Source: Rubrivivax sp.
GTDB lineage: Bacteria > Pseudomonadota > Gammaproteobacteria > Burkholderiales > Burkholderiaceae_C
Direction: 5' to 3'
Length of the DNA: 64,000 nt
Assembly: GCA_027485165.1 (NCBI GenBank)
Contig: JAIXRN010000043.1
Location: 26,312 to 90,311 of the forward strand
The translations under genes and the position numbers were made by a program. Positions 18,729-27,221 of this stretch are shown piece by piece. Under the pieces are notes generated by a model that saw only the letters and a list, made by a program, of their open reading frames with translations, did not search any database and was not told the DNA's origin. Each line of letters starts with the position of its first letter. The stretch's first letter is position 1.

Positions 18729-19400
18729 ATGTCAGGTGGCGGGAAAGGCGCAGACAGCTATTGGCCGGGCTTCGTGGACGCGTTGACCAACGTCGTCATC
18801 GCCATGGTGTTTGTCACCGTGGTGCTGGCGGTGTCGCTCAGCTTCTCGGCCCAGCTGCTGGCCAAGCGCATGGCCGCCAAGGTGGCGGAACTGGAACAGG
18901 CCCAGCAGAACGCGAAGGCGGCCCAGGCGGCAGCACTGGCCAGCCCGCCAACGCCAGCCGACGCGCCACCGCAGCCCACGCCCGCCCCCGGCGCCCTGGC
19001 CACGGCCGTGCCGCTGGATCTGCGCATCCCGGTGGCTGGCAACGAGTCGGCCGCGCGGGCGCAGGGCCCGGTCCTGAAGGCGCAGGCCCGACAGTTGATG
19101 CTGGACTTCGAGCCCAGCGCGCTGACCCTGGACGCCACGGCCACGCAGCGGCTGGCCGAGCCGCTGACCGACATCCGCCAGCGCCTGGAAGCCGACCCGA
19201 ACCTGCACGTGCGGCTGTTGTCGCGCGCACCCGGCATGCAGCTCAGCGAAAGCCAGCGCTCGGCCTACATCCGGGCGATGTCGGTGCGCAATGCGCTCAT
19301 CGACCAGGGTATCGCCGCTGCCCGCATCACCCTGCGCGTGGACACCGAAACGCCCGTCAGCGCGGCCAGCGTGGCCGTGCTGGTCGAGGACAAGCCATGA
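18729..19400 (+). CDS. MotB/OmpA-like protein of the secretion operon (SiiA-like)
   Basis: 223 residues. A short cytoplasmic N-terminus leads into one membrane helix with the motif 'YWPGFVDALTNVVIAMVF'; Asp17 sits where MotB, TolR and ZorB-type proteins have their proton-binding aspartate. A charged helix (residues ~45-65) and a Pro/Ala linker follow, then an OmpA-like C-terminal fold (residues ~115-220, 'LSESQRSAYIRAMSVRNAL'), which in the family binds peptidoglycan. The start at 18729 follows a CAGGGG ribosome site. The stop overlaps the HlyD-like start (ATGA). Its MotA-like partner lies two genes downstream. I infer a proton-driven accessory of adhesin export or retention, by analogy with SiiA of Salmonella SPI-4. 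Confidence 0.8.
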   Translation: MSGGGKGADSYWPGFVDALTNVVIAMVFVTVVLAVSLSFSAQLLAKRMAAKVAELEQAQQNAKAAQAAALASPPTPADAPPQPTPAPGALATAVPLDLRIPVAGNESAARAQGPVLKAQARQLMLDFEPSALTLDATATQRLAEPLTDIRQRLEADPNLHVRLLSRAPGMQLSESQRSAYIRAMSVRNALIDQGIAAARITLRVDTETPVSAASVAVLVEDKP

Positions 19401-20737
19401 ACCCTGCCGACCTGCCCGGCGCCAAGCCCGCCGCCCTGCAAGCGGTGCTGACCCATTTCGACGGCCAGCTGGGTGCCGGCCGCCGGCTGCGCTGGCCGCG
19501 CGCCATGATCTGGGGCGTGGCGGCACTGCTGCTGCTGGCCCTGGTGTGGATGGCCTGGGCCACCGTGGACCGCGTGGTGCGCACGCAGGGCCGGGTGGTG
19601 CCCGGCAGCAAGGCGCAATTGGTGCAGCACCTGGAAGGCGGCATCGTGTCGCGCGTGTTCGTGCGTGAAGGCGACCAGGTGGCCGCCGGCGCGCCGCTGG
19701 TGGCGGTATCTGACCTGGCGGCCAATTCCACCCAGGCCGAGAAAACCGCGCGCCAGCGCGGCCTGCAGGCCCGCGTGGCCAGGCTGGAAGCCGAAGCTGA
19801 TGGTGCAGCGCGCTTCGTGGCGCCGCCGGGCCTGCCGGCCAGTGCGCCGGAGGTGCGCGCCGAAGCCGAAACCTTCGCGGCCCGCCAGGCACGCCTACGC
19901 CAGAGCACGCGCGTGCTGGAAGAGCAGGCCCTGCAAAGGCGCCAGGAAGCGGCCGAGATGGACGTTCGCCGCAAGGGCCTAGCTGCCGAGCTGGACGTGG
20001 CACGCCAGCAGCTGGCGCTGGTGCAGACCATGATCAGCCGCAATGCCGCTTCGCAAGTGGAACTGCTGGACGCCCGCAGCCGCGTCGAGCGCCTGAGCAC
20101 GCAGATGCGCGAGGCCGAATCGGGCATGCCGCGCCTGGCGTCGGCCGCGGCAGAGCTGCAGGCCCGCATCGGCGAGATCAGCCTGCAGTTCCGCAGCGAT
20201 TCGCGCACGGCGCTGTCTGAAGCGCAGGTGGAACTACGCCGCCTGCAGGAAGACCTGAAGACCGACACCGACCGCGTGCGTCGCACCGTCATCACCGCCC
20301 CGGTGGCCGGCACGGTGAACAAGCTGCTGGCGCACACACCCGGGCTGGTGGTGCGCCCGGCCGAGACGCTGCTGGAACTGACGCCGCAAGGCGAAGCCGT
20401 GGTCATCGAGACCCGTGCCGGGCCCAGCGAACGCGGCGAGCTGCGCGTGGGCCAGCCGGCGCGCGTGCGCGTGGAGGCCTATGACTACACCATCCACGGC
20501 ACGCTGGACGCCAGGGTGACCGAGATCAGTGCCGACAGCCTGGCCGACGAGCGCGGCGAACGCTACTTCCGCGTCGCGCTGTCGGTACCGGCCGATCAAC
20601 TGGCGCAGTTCGGCCGTGCCGTGAGCCCGGGCATGACGGTGGCCGCCGACGTCGTGATCGGCTCGCGTTCGGTGGCGCAGTACCTGTTGTCGCCTGTGCG
20701 CGGCCTGGTCAGCACCGCCATGCGCGACCGGCACTGA
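19397..20737 (+). CDS. HlyD-family membrane fusion protein of the type I exporter
   Basis: 446 residues from ATG 19397, chosen because it overlaps the preceding stop as ATGA and directly precedes the family N-terminus. One membrane helix (residues ~36-55) is followed by 'TQGRVVPGSKAQLVQHLEGGIV' split by the usual lipoyl half-motif, then long coiled-coil helices (~110-290). The second half-motif 'TAPVAGTVNKL' comes next, then a beta-barrel part ending 'PGMTVAADVVIGSRSV'. This is the standard adaptor linking ABC transporter and TolC-like channel. The same frame is open for 268 codons upstream, but that stretch overlaps the MotB-like gene and looks non-coding. Confidence 0.92.
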   Translation: MNPADLPGAKPAALQAVLTHFDGQLGAGRRLRWPRAMIWGVAALLLLALVWMAWATVDRVVRTQGRVVPGSKAQLVQHLEGGIVSRVFVREGDQVAAGAPLVAVSDLAANSTQAEKTARQRGLQARVARLEAEADGAARFVAPPGLPASAPEVRAEAETFAARQARLRQSTRVLEEQALQRRQEAAEMDVRRKGLAAELDVARQQLALVQTMISRNAASQVELLDARSRVERLSTQMREAESGMPRLASAAAELQARIGEISLQFRSDSRTALSEAQVELRRLQEDLKTDTDRVRRTVITAPVAGTVNKLLAHTPGLVVRPAETLLELTPQGEAVVIETRAGPSERGELRVGQPARVRVEAYDYTIHGTLDARVTEISADSLADERGERYFRVALSVPADQLAQFGRAVSPGMTVAADVVIGSRSVAQYLLSPVRGLVSTAMRDRH

Positions 20738-20777
20738 ACCACCCCCAGAACCATACCCCGCCAGAGGACACCTGCGC

Positions 20778-22136
20778 ATGAACACCACCACCATCACCGC
20801 CCCGGCGGGGCCCGCCGCGCCGCCTGCCGGGCCGCCTGGCGAAGGGGGGCTGGGCAAGCATTACCGCTACCTGCTGTGGGCGCCGATTGCCGCTGCCGCC
20901 GTGATCACCGCGGCGATGTGGTCGTTCGTGGGCCATGCCTTGATGAGTAACCCGCTGCTCAACGGCAAGATCCTGCTGGTGATGTTCTGGGGTGTGTGGA
21001 CCATGCACGTCCATGTGCAACGCATCTATGCCGAAGACCGTGCCTTCCAGCGCGGCATGGCCTGGCTGCGCCGGGGCGTGCAAAGCGGCGAACAGAACCC
21101 GGCTTTCGGCCCCGAGGCCTTTGTCAATGGCATGCTCAGCCGGCTGAACAAGCTGGGGCTGGGGCATCAGGTGTACATCCACAGCGCCGCTACCGAACCC
21201 GAGGTCGAGGCCCTGGGCCACTACCTGGACCGCAAGCAGGAGCTGTCGCAGTTCCTGGTCGGGCTGATGGTGGGCCTGGGCCTGCTGGGTACCTTCATCG
21301 GCCTGTTGCAGACCCTGGTGCAGACCAGCGACCTGATCGCCACCATTGCGCAAAGCAGCAGCGGCAAAGGCAACATCGAAGAAGAGTTCGGCAAGATCGT
21401 CGGCGGGCTGCAGGGGCCGCTGGCCGGCATGGGCACGGCGTTCTCGGCGTCGATGTTCGGTCTGGTGGGCTCCATCCTGCTGGGCTTCCAGCTGGTGGTG
21501 GTGCGCAAGACGGCCAGCGACTTCGTCGAGTCGGTGCGCGAGGACGTGCTGTCCCTGGCCGAGAAGAGCCATGTCAACGAGAAGGCCGAGGTGACAGAGC
21601 GCTTCCTGGCCACGCTGATGGCCGACATGCTGGAACAGCACCGCGTGGCCGGCGCCGGCTTGCGCGACGTGGTGGCCGCCATGCGCGAGCTGGCCCCCCG
21701 GGTGGAGACGTCGAACCTGCTGGCGGCCGAAGTGGGGCGCCGCATCAAGGACCAAGAAGTGGCGCTGGAACGCACCACCGCCACGGTGGGCAGCGTCGGC
21801 CAGGTGGTGCCGGCGATGGGCACGTTGGCCGATTCGTCACGGCGCATCCTGGCCCACAGCGACAGCATGAACAAGGGCGTGGCCACGATGGTGTCGCAGC
21901 TGCCGGTGCAGGAAAAGGTGCTGGGCGAGCTGCGCGAAGCGCTGGTCAGCGTGGACACGCTGGCCAAGGAAGTGCGCGCGATGAAGGCCAGCAACGGCGT
22001 GCTGCGCGACGAGCTGCGCGCCCAGGGCGCGCTGATCAAGCGCATGGACGCCACGCTGTGGAGCGCCGAGAAGTCGGCGCTGCGCGACGCCCTGGGCGAA
22101 GAAGGCCAGGGCCAGCCCCCGACCGCAAAGGACTGA
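20778..22136 (+). CDS. MotA/TolQ/ExbB-like protein with coiled-coil tail (SiiB-like)
   Basis: 452 residues. Hydrophobic segments lie near residues 30-51 and 58-75. The MotA/ExbB signature segments are 'GLGLLGTFIGLLQTL' (~158-172) and 'GPLAGMGTAFSASMFGLVGS' (~214-233). The remaining ~200 residues are soluble and helix-rich, with heptad-like segments ('VSVDTLAKEVRAMKA'), much longer than in plain MotA or ExbB. A clear ribosome site (AGAGGA) precedes ATG 20778. With the MotB-like gene it should form an inner-membrane proton channel. The size and export-operon setting resemble SiiB. The long tail also recalls ZorA, but no Zorya partner genes are present. Confidence 0.8.
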   Translation: MNTTTITAPAGPAAPPAGPPGEGGLGKHYRYLLWAPIAAAAVITAAMWSFVGHALMSNPLLNGKILLVMFWGVWTMHVHVQRIYAEDRAFQRGMAWLRRGVQSGEQNPAFGPEAFVNGMLSRLNKLGLGHQVYIHSAATEPEVEALGHYLDRKQELSQFLVGLMVGLGLLGTFIGLLQTLVQTSDLIATIAQSSSGKGNIEEEFGKIVGGLQGPLAGMGTAFSASMFGLVGSILLGFQLVVVRKTASDFVESVREDVLSLAEKSHVNEKAEVTERFLATLMADMLEQHRVAGAGLRDVVAAMRELAPRVETSNLLAAEVGRRIKDQEVALERTTATVGSVGQVVPAMGTLADSSRRILAHSDSMNKGVATMVSQLPVQEKVLGELREALVSVDTLAKEVRAMKASNGVLRDELRAQGALIKRMDATLWSAEKSALRDALGEEGQGQPPTAKD

Positions 22137-22138
22137 AC

Positions 22139-22993
22139 ATGCCTGGCCTGATGCCCCCTTCCAGCCTGGACCTGGCGGCCGTGCGTGCCGCCGTGAACTG
22201 CACGTTGCAGATGCCCGCTGTGCCCCACGTGGTGCGACGACTGATCGTGCACCTGCGGCAGCCCGATGTGTCGACCCACACCCTGGTGGCCGAGATCGAG
22301 CAAGACCCGGTGATCGCCGCGCGCACGCTGCGCATGGCGAATTCGCCCCATTTCGGCGGCCGGCGTCAGGTGGGGTCGGTGCGCGACGCCGTGCAGATGG
22401 TGGGCGAAAACGCCTTGCGCACGCTGGTGATCAGCGGTGGCTTCGACGCCGTCTTCTCGCAGGTCAAGGGCGTCAACCTGCGACAGTTCTGGACCGAAGC
22501 CACGCAAACCGCGCGTGCATCGCGCCTGCTGGCGCGCGCTGCGCGGCTGGACGCCGAGGCGGCCTACCTGGCCGGCCTGTTGCATGCCACCGGCCATCTG
22601 ATCCTGTGCACGGCCCACCCGGCCGAGATGGCGCCGCTGCTGGTCGACACCGTACCGCTGCGCGGGATGCGCCTGGCCCACGCCGAACGCCAGGCCTGCG
22701 GGCTTTCCTACCCCGAGGTGGGCGCTGCGTGGGTGGAAAGCCTGGGGTTCCCGCTGACGATCGTGGACGGGGTGGCGCACCACCTCATGCCCCAGACGGC
22801 CATGGGTGAACTGGCGGCCGTGGTGCACCTGGCGCAGATCGTCAGCACCGCGGTCGACGCTGGTGCATCTGCCGAGGAAGCGGCAGCCCAGCTGCCGCCC
22901 CATGTGACGAGCTTGTTGGGCCAGCCCGATGCCGTGTTGACTGCGGCCCTGGTGGACGGCTATGCCTTGCTGATGGAAACGGAGCCGGCGTGA
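22139..22993 (+). CDS. HDOD-domain signalling protein
   Basis: 284 residues from ATG 22139, two bases after the MotA-like stop. The HDOD pattern is clear: 'MPAVPHVVRRLIVHL', 'EIEQDPVIAARTLRMANS', 'SVRDAVQMVGENALRTLVI', 'AAYLAGLLHATGHLIL' and 'LSYPEVGAAWVESLGFP'. HDOD proteins are non-catalytic HD relatives often found with c-di-GMP signalling. No output domain other than HDOD is visible. The stop overlaps the next start (TGATG), so it is almost certainly co-translated with the degenerate GGDEF/EAL protein. Confidence 0.85.
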   Translation: MPGLMPPSSLDLAAVRAAVNCTLQMPAVPHVVRRLIVHLRQPDVSTHTLVAEIEQDPVIAARTLRMANSPHFGGRRQVGSVRDAVQMVGENALRTLVISGGFDAVFSQVKGVNLRQFWTEATQTARASRLLARAARLDAEAAYLAGLLHATGHLILCTAHPAEMAPLLVDTVPLRGMRLAHAERQACGLSYPEVGAAWVESLGFPLTIVDGVAHHLMPQTAMGELAAVVHLAQIVSTAVDAGASAEEAAAQLPPHVTSLLGQPDAVLTAALVDGYALLMETEPA

Positions 22994-24687
22994 TGCAAGC
23001 CCCCAGCCCTGCGGCGCAGGCGCCCACCGAAGGCAGCCGCGCCGTGGTGGCCACAGCCGCGGAACCCCCCGGGAAGGTCATGCCCATGGCCGGCCCGAGG
23101 CTGGGCGGTCTGTTCGGCTGCTGGGCGCTGGCCGCTGCCGCGGCCCTGGGGGCATGGCACCTGGCGCCGCCAGATGCACGGGGGCCTGCGCTCATGGCCG
23201 CAGCGGCCTTGGGTGTCGCGGCCAGTGTGGGCCTGGAAGTGCTGCGCTGGCGCCGCACGGGTCGTCAGCTTCAGCGCTACATCGCGCAGATCGACGCTGC
23301 AGGGCAGGGCGAGCTGTGCGAGCAGCCCACCCCGACGCAGCCCGAGTGGGTCGGCCTGTCGCGCGCCCTGAACGTGATGGTGGAACGCCTGCGCGCCCAG
23401 ATCGCGCAGCGGGACGAGCGGCTGCAGGTGATGACCGACGTGGTCATGCACGACCCCTTGACCCAGCTGCCCAGCCGGACCCGCTTCAGCCAGGTGATGG
23501 GCAAGGCGCTGGCGGGCGACGCCAAGGCTGGATCGGGCGTGTTGCTGATGGTGCGGCTGCGGGAACTGCCCGCCTTGAACCAGCGGCTGGGCCGGGCGCA
23601 GGGCGACGAACTGCTGAAGTCTGTGGCCACCAGCCTGCGTGTGCGTGCCGTGACCATGCCCAGGGCCCGCCTGGAAGTGTTCCGCATGAACGGCGCCGAC
23701 TTTGCCGTGCTGGGCGTCGGGGTGGACGAACAGGCCGCGCAGGCCTTGCTGGCAGGCGTGAGCGCTGGCCTGCAGCAGCTGCTGGGCAGTGGCTGGGACC
23801 TGCCCGAGCCGCCGGCCTGGGTGTCGGGCTGCCCTTGGCTGCCCGGCGAGACGGTGACCGAGGTGCTGACGCGGGTCGATGGTCTGCTTCAGATTTGCGA
23901 AGCCGAGGAACGCCCCACCTGCTGGCGAACGCCAGGGCCGGCATCGACCCGGCTGTCGCCCACGCAGTGGCGCGACATCATCGACACCGCGCTGGAAACC
24001 GGCCGTATCGGCATTGCGCTGCAGGAAGTGCTGGGCACAGAAAACGGCCCGGCGGGGCTGGTGCATCACCAGCGGTGCCAGGTCAGCCTGAGCACAACCG
24101 AAGGCAAGGCTTACCCCGCCGCGGAATTCCTGCCGGCTGCGCGGCGCGTGTTCAGGCTGGACCACCTGGAGCTGAGGGCGATCGAACTGGTGCTGGTGGC
24201 GGCTCAGGCCCAGGCGCAGGCCGCCACGGCGCCGGTGCCGGTGCTGGTCAGCGTGTCTCTGGCCAGCGCCTTGCGGCCGAGTTTCATCCACCGCCTGGGC
24301 GTGGTGCTGCAGGCCGCGCCCCAGGCCGCGCAGTGTTTGTGGCTGGCACTGGAAGCGCCTGGCCTGGCGGCGCAGCTGAACACCTATGCGCCACTGTTGG
24401 GCCTGACAGCCCGGCTGGGCGTGCGTTCGGGTCTGCAAGCCGACAAGCTTCAGCTCGATATGCTGGCCGCTGCAGCAGACATGGGCTTGAGCTTCGTCAG
24501 GCTCGACGCGAAGCCAGCCCTGCAAGCCGCGGATGGCGCGCGCCGCGGCGCCAGTGAACTGCAGCGCATCTACCGGGGCATGGCCCAGGACCTGGGGATC
24601 GAGGTGCTGCCCCATGAAACGGGTGCGCTGGTGCTGACGCCGGCGGAACAGGGTTCGCGGGCACCGGGTCTGGTCGACCAGACCTGA
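22993..24687 (+). CDS. Membrane protein with degenerate GGDEF and EAL domains
   Basis: 564 residues from ATG 22993 (a GTG three bases earlier is possible). Two membrane helices (residues ~37-77) are separated by only about a dozen residues. A HAMP-like linker with the pattern 'LSRALNVMVERLRAQIAQRDER' divided over two helices follows, then a GGDEF-like domain (~150-260) and an EAL-like domain (~325-540). GGDEF is replaced by NGADF and the metal aspartate by arginine (LLMVRLREL). The EAL motif and the DDFGTG loop (here LGVRSGLQAD) are lost. Neither synthesis nor hydrolysis of c-di-GMP is expected, so a receptor or scaffold role like LapD is inferred. Unlike LapD, there is no periplasmic sensor domain, and no LapG protease gene is in the window. 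Confidence 0.82.
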   Translation: MQAPSPAAQAPTEGSRAVVATAAEPPGKVMPMAGPRLGGLFGCWALAAAAALGAWHLAPPDARGPALMAAAALGVAASVGLEVLRWRRTGRQLQRYIAQIDAAGQGELCEQPTPTQPEWVGLSRALNVMVERLRAQIAQRDERLQVMTDVVMHDPLTQLPSRTRFSQVMGKALAGDAKAGSGVLLMVRLRELPALNQRLGRAQGDELLKSVATSLRVRAVTMPRARLEVFRMNGADFAVLGVGVDEQAAQALLAGVSAGLQQLLGSGWDLPEPPAWVSGCPWLPGETVTEVLTRVDGLLQICEAEERPTCWRTPGPASTRLSPTQWRDIIDTALETGRIGIALQEVLGTENGPAGLVHHQRCQVSLSTTEGKAYPAAEFLPAARRVFRLDHLELRAIELVLVAAQAQAQAATAPVPVLVSVSLASALRPSFIHRLGVVLQAAPQAAQCLWLALEAPGLAAQLNTYAPLLGLTARLGVRSGLQADKLQLDMLAAAADMGLSFVRLDAKPALQAADGARRGASELQRIYRGMAQDLGIEVLPHETGALVLTPAEQGSRAPGLVDQT

Positions 24688-24718
24688 GCGCCGGCTGCGT
24701 GGCCCTGTGCCGGGGCCT

Positions 24719-25453
24719 TTAAAGCCCCAGGTAGCCGGCCAGCGCCGGCTCAGCCGCGACGTCTGCCGCCGGCCCCTGCAGCACGGCCTGGCCTTTCTGC
24801 AGCACGATGGCCTGGTCGGCGCGGGCCAGCACGCGGCGCCAGTCGCGGTCCACGATCAGGGTGGCGATGCCGCTGGCACGGATGTCACCGATCACGCGCC
24901 AGATCTCGGCCACGATCAGCGGCGCCAGGCCTTCGGTGGCTTCGTCGAGGATGATGAGTTCGGGGTGCGTCATCAGCGCGCGGCCAATCGACAGCATCTG
25001 CTGTTCACCGCCCGACAGCTGGTTGCCCAGATTGGCCTGCCGTTCGGCCAGGCGCGGGAAGGTCTGCATAACGCGTTCAAAGGTCCATTCGCGCCGCCCG
25101 TCGCGGCCTGGCCGCGCCGCCATCAGCAGGTTTTCGCGCACGCTCAGGTTCGGGAACACGCCGCGCCCTTCCGGCACATAAGCCACGCCGCGGCGTGCCA
25201 CATCGTGCGGCTGGGCGCGCGACACATCGTGGCCGAACAGCTGGATCTGGCCTTCGCGCTGCGTCACATGGCCCAGCAGGCTGCGGATCAGCGTGCTCTT
25301 GCCCATGCCGTTGCGGCCCAGCAGACCCAGGGTTTCACCCCGGCGCACCTGCAGGTCCACGCCGTGCAGCACATGGCTGCTGCCGTACCAGGCATGCAGG
25401 CCTTGCGCCTGCAGGATGATTTCGGCGCCTACCTGCGCCTGGCTGCTGTTCAT
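24719..25453 (-). CDS. livF: Branched-chain-type ABC importer ATPase LivF
   Basis: 244 residues. Walker A GRNGMGKST, signature LSGGEQQM and Walker B LIILDEATEGLAP are all intact. The 'YVPEGRGVFPNLSV' segment is typical of LivF. It is the last gene of the minus-strand benzoate arm; ATG 25453 overlaps the livG stop by 4 bases. Given the cluster, the substrate is probably benzoate or a related aromatic acid rather than an amino acid (inference). It converges on the adhesin operon with 31 bases between the stops. Confidence 0.93.
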   Translation of the reverse strand: MNSSQAQVGAEIILQAQGLHAWYGSSHVLHGVDLQVRRGETLGLLGRNGMGKSTLIRSLLGHVTQREGQIQLFGHDVSRAQPHDVARRGVAYVPEGRGVFPNLSVRENLLMAARPGRDGRREWTFERVMQTFPRLAERQANLGNQLSGGEQQMLSIGRALMTHPELIILDEATEGLAPLIVAEIWRVIGDIRASGIATLIVDRDWRRVLARADQAIVLQKGQAVLQGPAADVAAEPALAGYLGL

Positions 25454-26205
25454 GCGTGTTCCTCGCCCAGGTAGGCGCTGCGCACGGCGGGGTCGTTGCG
25501 CACGGCGTCGGGGGCGTCGCTGGCGATCACCGTGCCGTTGACCATCACCGTGATGCGGTCGGCGATGCGGAAGACGGCGTCCATGTCGTGCTCCACCAGC
25601 AGGATGGCGTGGCTGGCGCGCAGGCTGTCCATCAGGGCCAGCATGCGGTCGGTTTCTTCTGCGCCCATGCCGGCCAGGGGTTCGTCCAGCAGCAGCACCT
25701 GCGGCCGCGTGGCCAGGCACATGGCCACTTCCAGCTGCCGCTTCTGGCCGTGGCTGAGCAGGCCGGTGGGGCGGTCCAGCAGCGCGCCCAGCCCTGCGCG
25801 CTGGGCGGCTTCGCGGGCCAGGGCCAGGGTGTCGGCAAAGCCACCCGCCGCACGCCAGGCCTGCCAGGGGCGCTGCTGCAGGGCTTGCGCGGCCAGGCGG
25901 CAGTTTTCCAGCACGCTGAAGGGCGGGAAGATGGTGTTGCGTTGGTAGCTGCGGCCCAGGCCGGCGCGGGCGCGGCGCGGCTGCGGCCAGTGGGTGATGT
26001 CCTGCCCCAGCAGTTCCACCGTGCCCGAAGACGGCGGGAATTCGCCCGACAGCATGTTGATCAGCGTGCTCTTGCCTGCGCCATTGGTGCCAATGACGGC
26101 ATGCACCTGGCCGCGCAACAGCGCGATCGATACCTGGTCCACGGCCACCAGGCCGCCCCAGCGGCGCGTGAGCTGCTGGCCACGCAGCAGGACATCGCCC
26201 TTCAT
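25450..26205 (-). CDS. livG: Branched-chain-type ABC importer ATPase LivG
   Basis: 251 residues. Walker A GTNGAGKST, signature LSHGQKRQ and Walker B VLLLDEPLAGM are visible, as is the extended helical insert characteristic of LivG. It overlaps livM and livF by 4 bases on either side, a tightly coupled set. Second ATPase of the putative aromatic-acid importer. Confidence 0.93.
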   Translation of the reverse strand: MKGDVLLRGQQLTRRWGGLVAVDQVSIALLRGQVHAVIGTNGAGKSTLINMLSGEFPPSSGTVELLGQDITHWPQPRRARAGLGRSYQRNTIFPPFSVLENCRLAAQALQQRPWQAWRAAGGFADTLALAREAAQRAGLGALLDRPTGLLSHGQKRQLEVAMCLATRPQVLLLDEPLAGMGAEETDRMLALMDSLRASHAILLVEHDMDAVFRIADRITVMVNGTVIASDAPDAVRNDPAVRSAYLGEEHA

Positions 26206-27221
26206 GGCCGGGCCCCCAGCTCAGCTTCAACCACTGGCTCAACCACTGGCGCAGCGCGCCGGGAAGCCCGGCCCGCGAGCCGGTCTTTCCACAGCGCCGG
26301 AAGGTCCACCAGCCCCCGCGGCAGCAGGGCCACGCTGGCGATGATGGTCAGCCCCAGGCCCAGGTGCCAATGCTTGGCGAAGTCGCCGAAGACGGCCTCG
26401 CTCTTGAAGAATTCCTGCAGCAGCGCGAAGGCGAAGGCGCCAACCAGCGCACCGCGCAGGTGGCCCAGGCCGCCCAGGATGATCATCACCAGCACCGCGC
26501 CCGACAGGTGCCAGGACAGCAGTTCCGGGTTCACGAAACCGTCCTTCACGGCAAACAGGAAGCCCGCCAGCCCCGCCAGCGCGCCCGACACCGTGAACGC
26601 GGCCAGCTTGTACGGATAGGTCGAAAAGCCAGCGGCGCGCATGCGCTGTTCGTTCACGCGGATACCCGCCAGCGCGCGCCCGAAGTTCGACCGCAGCAGC
26701 AGCGCCAGCCCCCCGAACACGCCCGCCAGGCAGGCCAGGGTGAAGGCATACAGCGGCAGCGGCTGGCCCAAGTCCAGCCAGGTGCCCAGCGTGGGGCGGG
26801 CGTTCAGGTAGATGCCGTCGGTGCCGCCGCCCAGTGGCGTGTCGTGCACCACGTAGTAGGCCATCTGCGAAAACGCCAGCGTGACCATGATGAAGTACAC
26901 GCCCTTGGTGCGCAGCGACAGCGCTCCCACCACCAGCGCGAACAGCCCTGCGGCCAGCATGCAGGCCGGCAGCAGCCAGGCCAGGCTGGCGGCATCGAAT
27001 TCCGGCGACAGCAGCACGGCCCCATAGGCGCCGATGCCGAAGAAGGCCGCCTGCCCGAAGCACACCAGGCCGGTGGTGCCCACCAGCAGTTCCAGGCTGA
27101 GCGCCAGGATGGCGTAGACCATGATCTTGGTGACCAGGTCGATGCCGTACGAACCTGCAGCCAGCGGCCACAGCGCCAGGGCGGCAAAGCTGGTGATGAC
27201 GACGACATGCTTGCTATTCAT
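26202..27221 (-). CDS. livM: Branched-chain-type ABC importer permease LivM
   Basis: 339 residues with about nine hydrophobic segments and family hallmarks 'LSLELLVGTTGLVCFGQAAFFGIGA' (split across two helices) and 'INEQR'-like 'RVNEQRMRAAGF'. The C-terminus has a short basic, Pro/Val-rich tail. It overlaps livH by 8 bases and livG by 4. Inner-membrane channel subunit. Confidence 0.92.
   Translation of the reverse strand: MNSKHVVVITSFAALALWPLAAGSYGIDLVTKIMVYAILALSLELLVGTTGLVCFGQAAFFGIGAYGAVLLSPEFDAASLAWLLPACMLAAGLFALVVGALSLRTKGVYFIMVTLAFSQMAYYVVHDTPLGGGTDGIYLNARPTLGTWLDLGQPLPLYAFTLACLAGVFGGLALLLRSNFGRALAGIRVNEQRMRAAGFSTYPYKLAAFTVSGALAGLAGFLFAVKDGFVNPELLSWHLSGAVLVMIILGGLGHLRGALVGAFAFALLQEFFKSEAVFGDFAKHWHLGLGLTIIASVALLPRGLVDLPALWKDRLAGRASRRAAPVVEPVVEAELGARP

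Noticed and set aside
18593..19396. Upstream 268-codon extension of the HlyD-like frame
   Set aside because: It overlaps the end of the TolC-like gene and the whole MotB-like gene, and its translation is Arg/Gly/Pro-rich and non-conserved; ATG 19397 gives the family N-terminus.
18729..22136. A Zorya anti-phage system, suggested by the MotA/MotB-like pair with a long MotA tail
   Set aside because: No ZorC, ZorD or ZorE homologue is present, and the pair is interleaved with type I secretion genes; an export accessory explains it better.
20996..22138. Upstream extension of the HDOD frame through the MotA-like gene
   Set aside because: Out-of-frame shadow of the MotA-like coding region; the HDOD domain begins right after ATG 22139.
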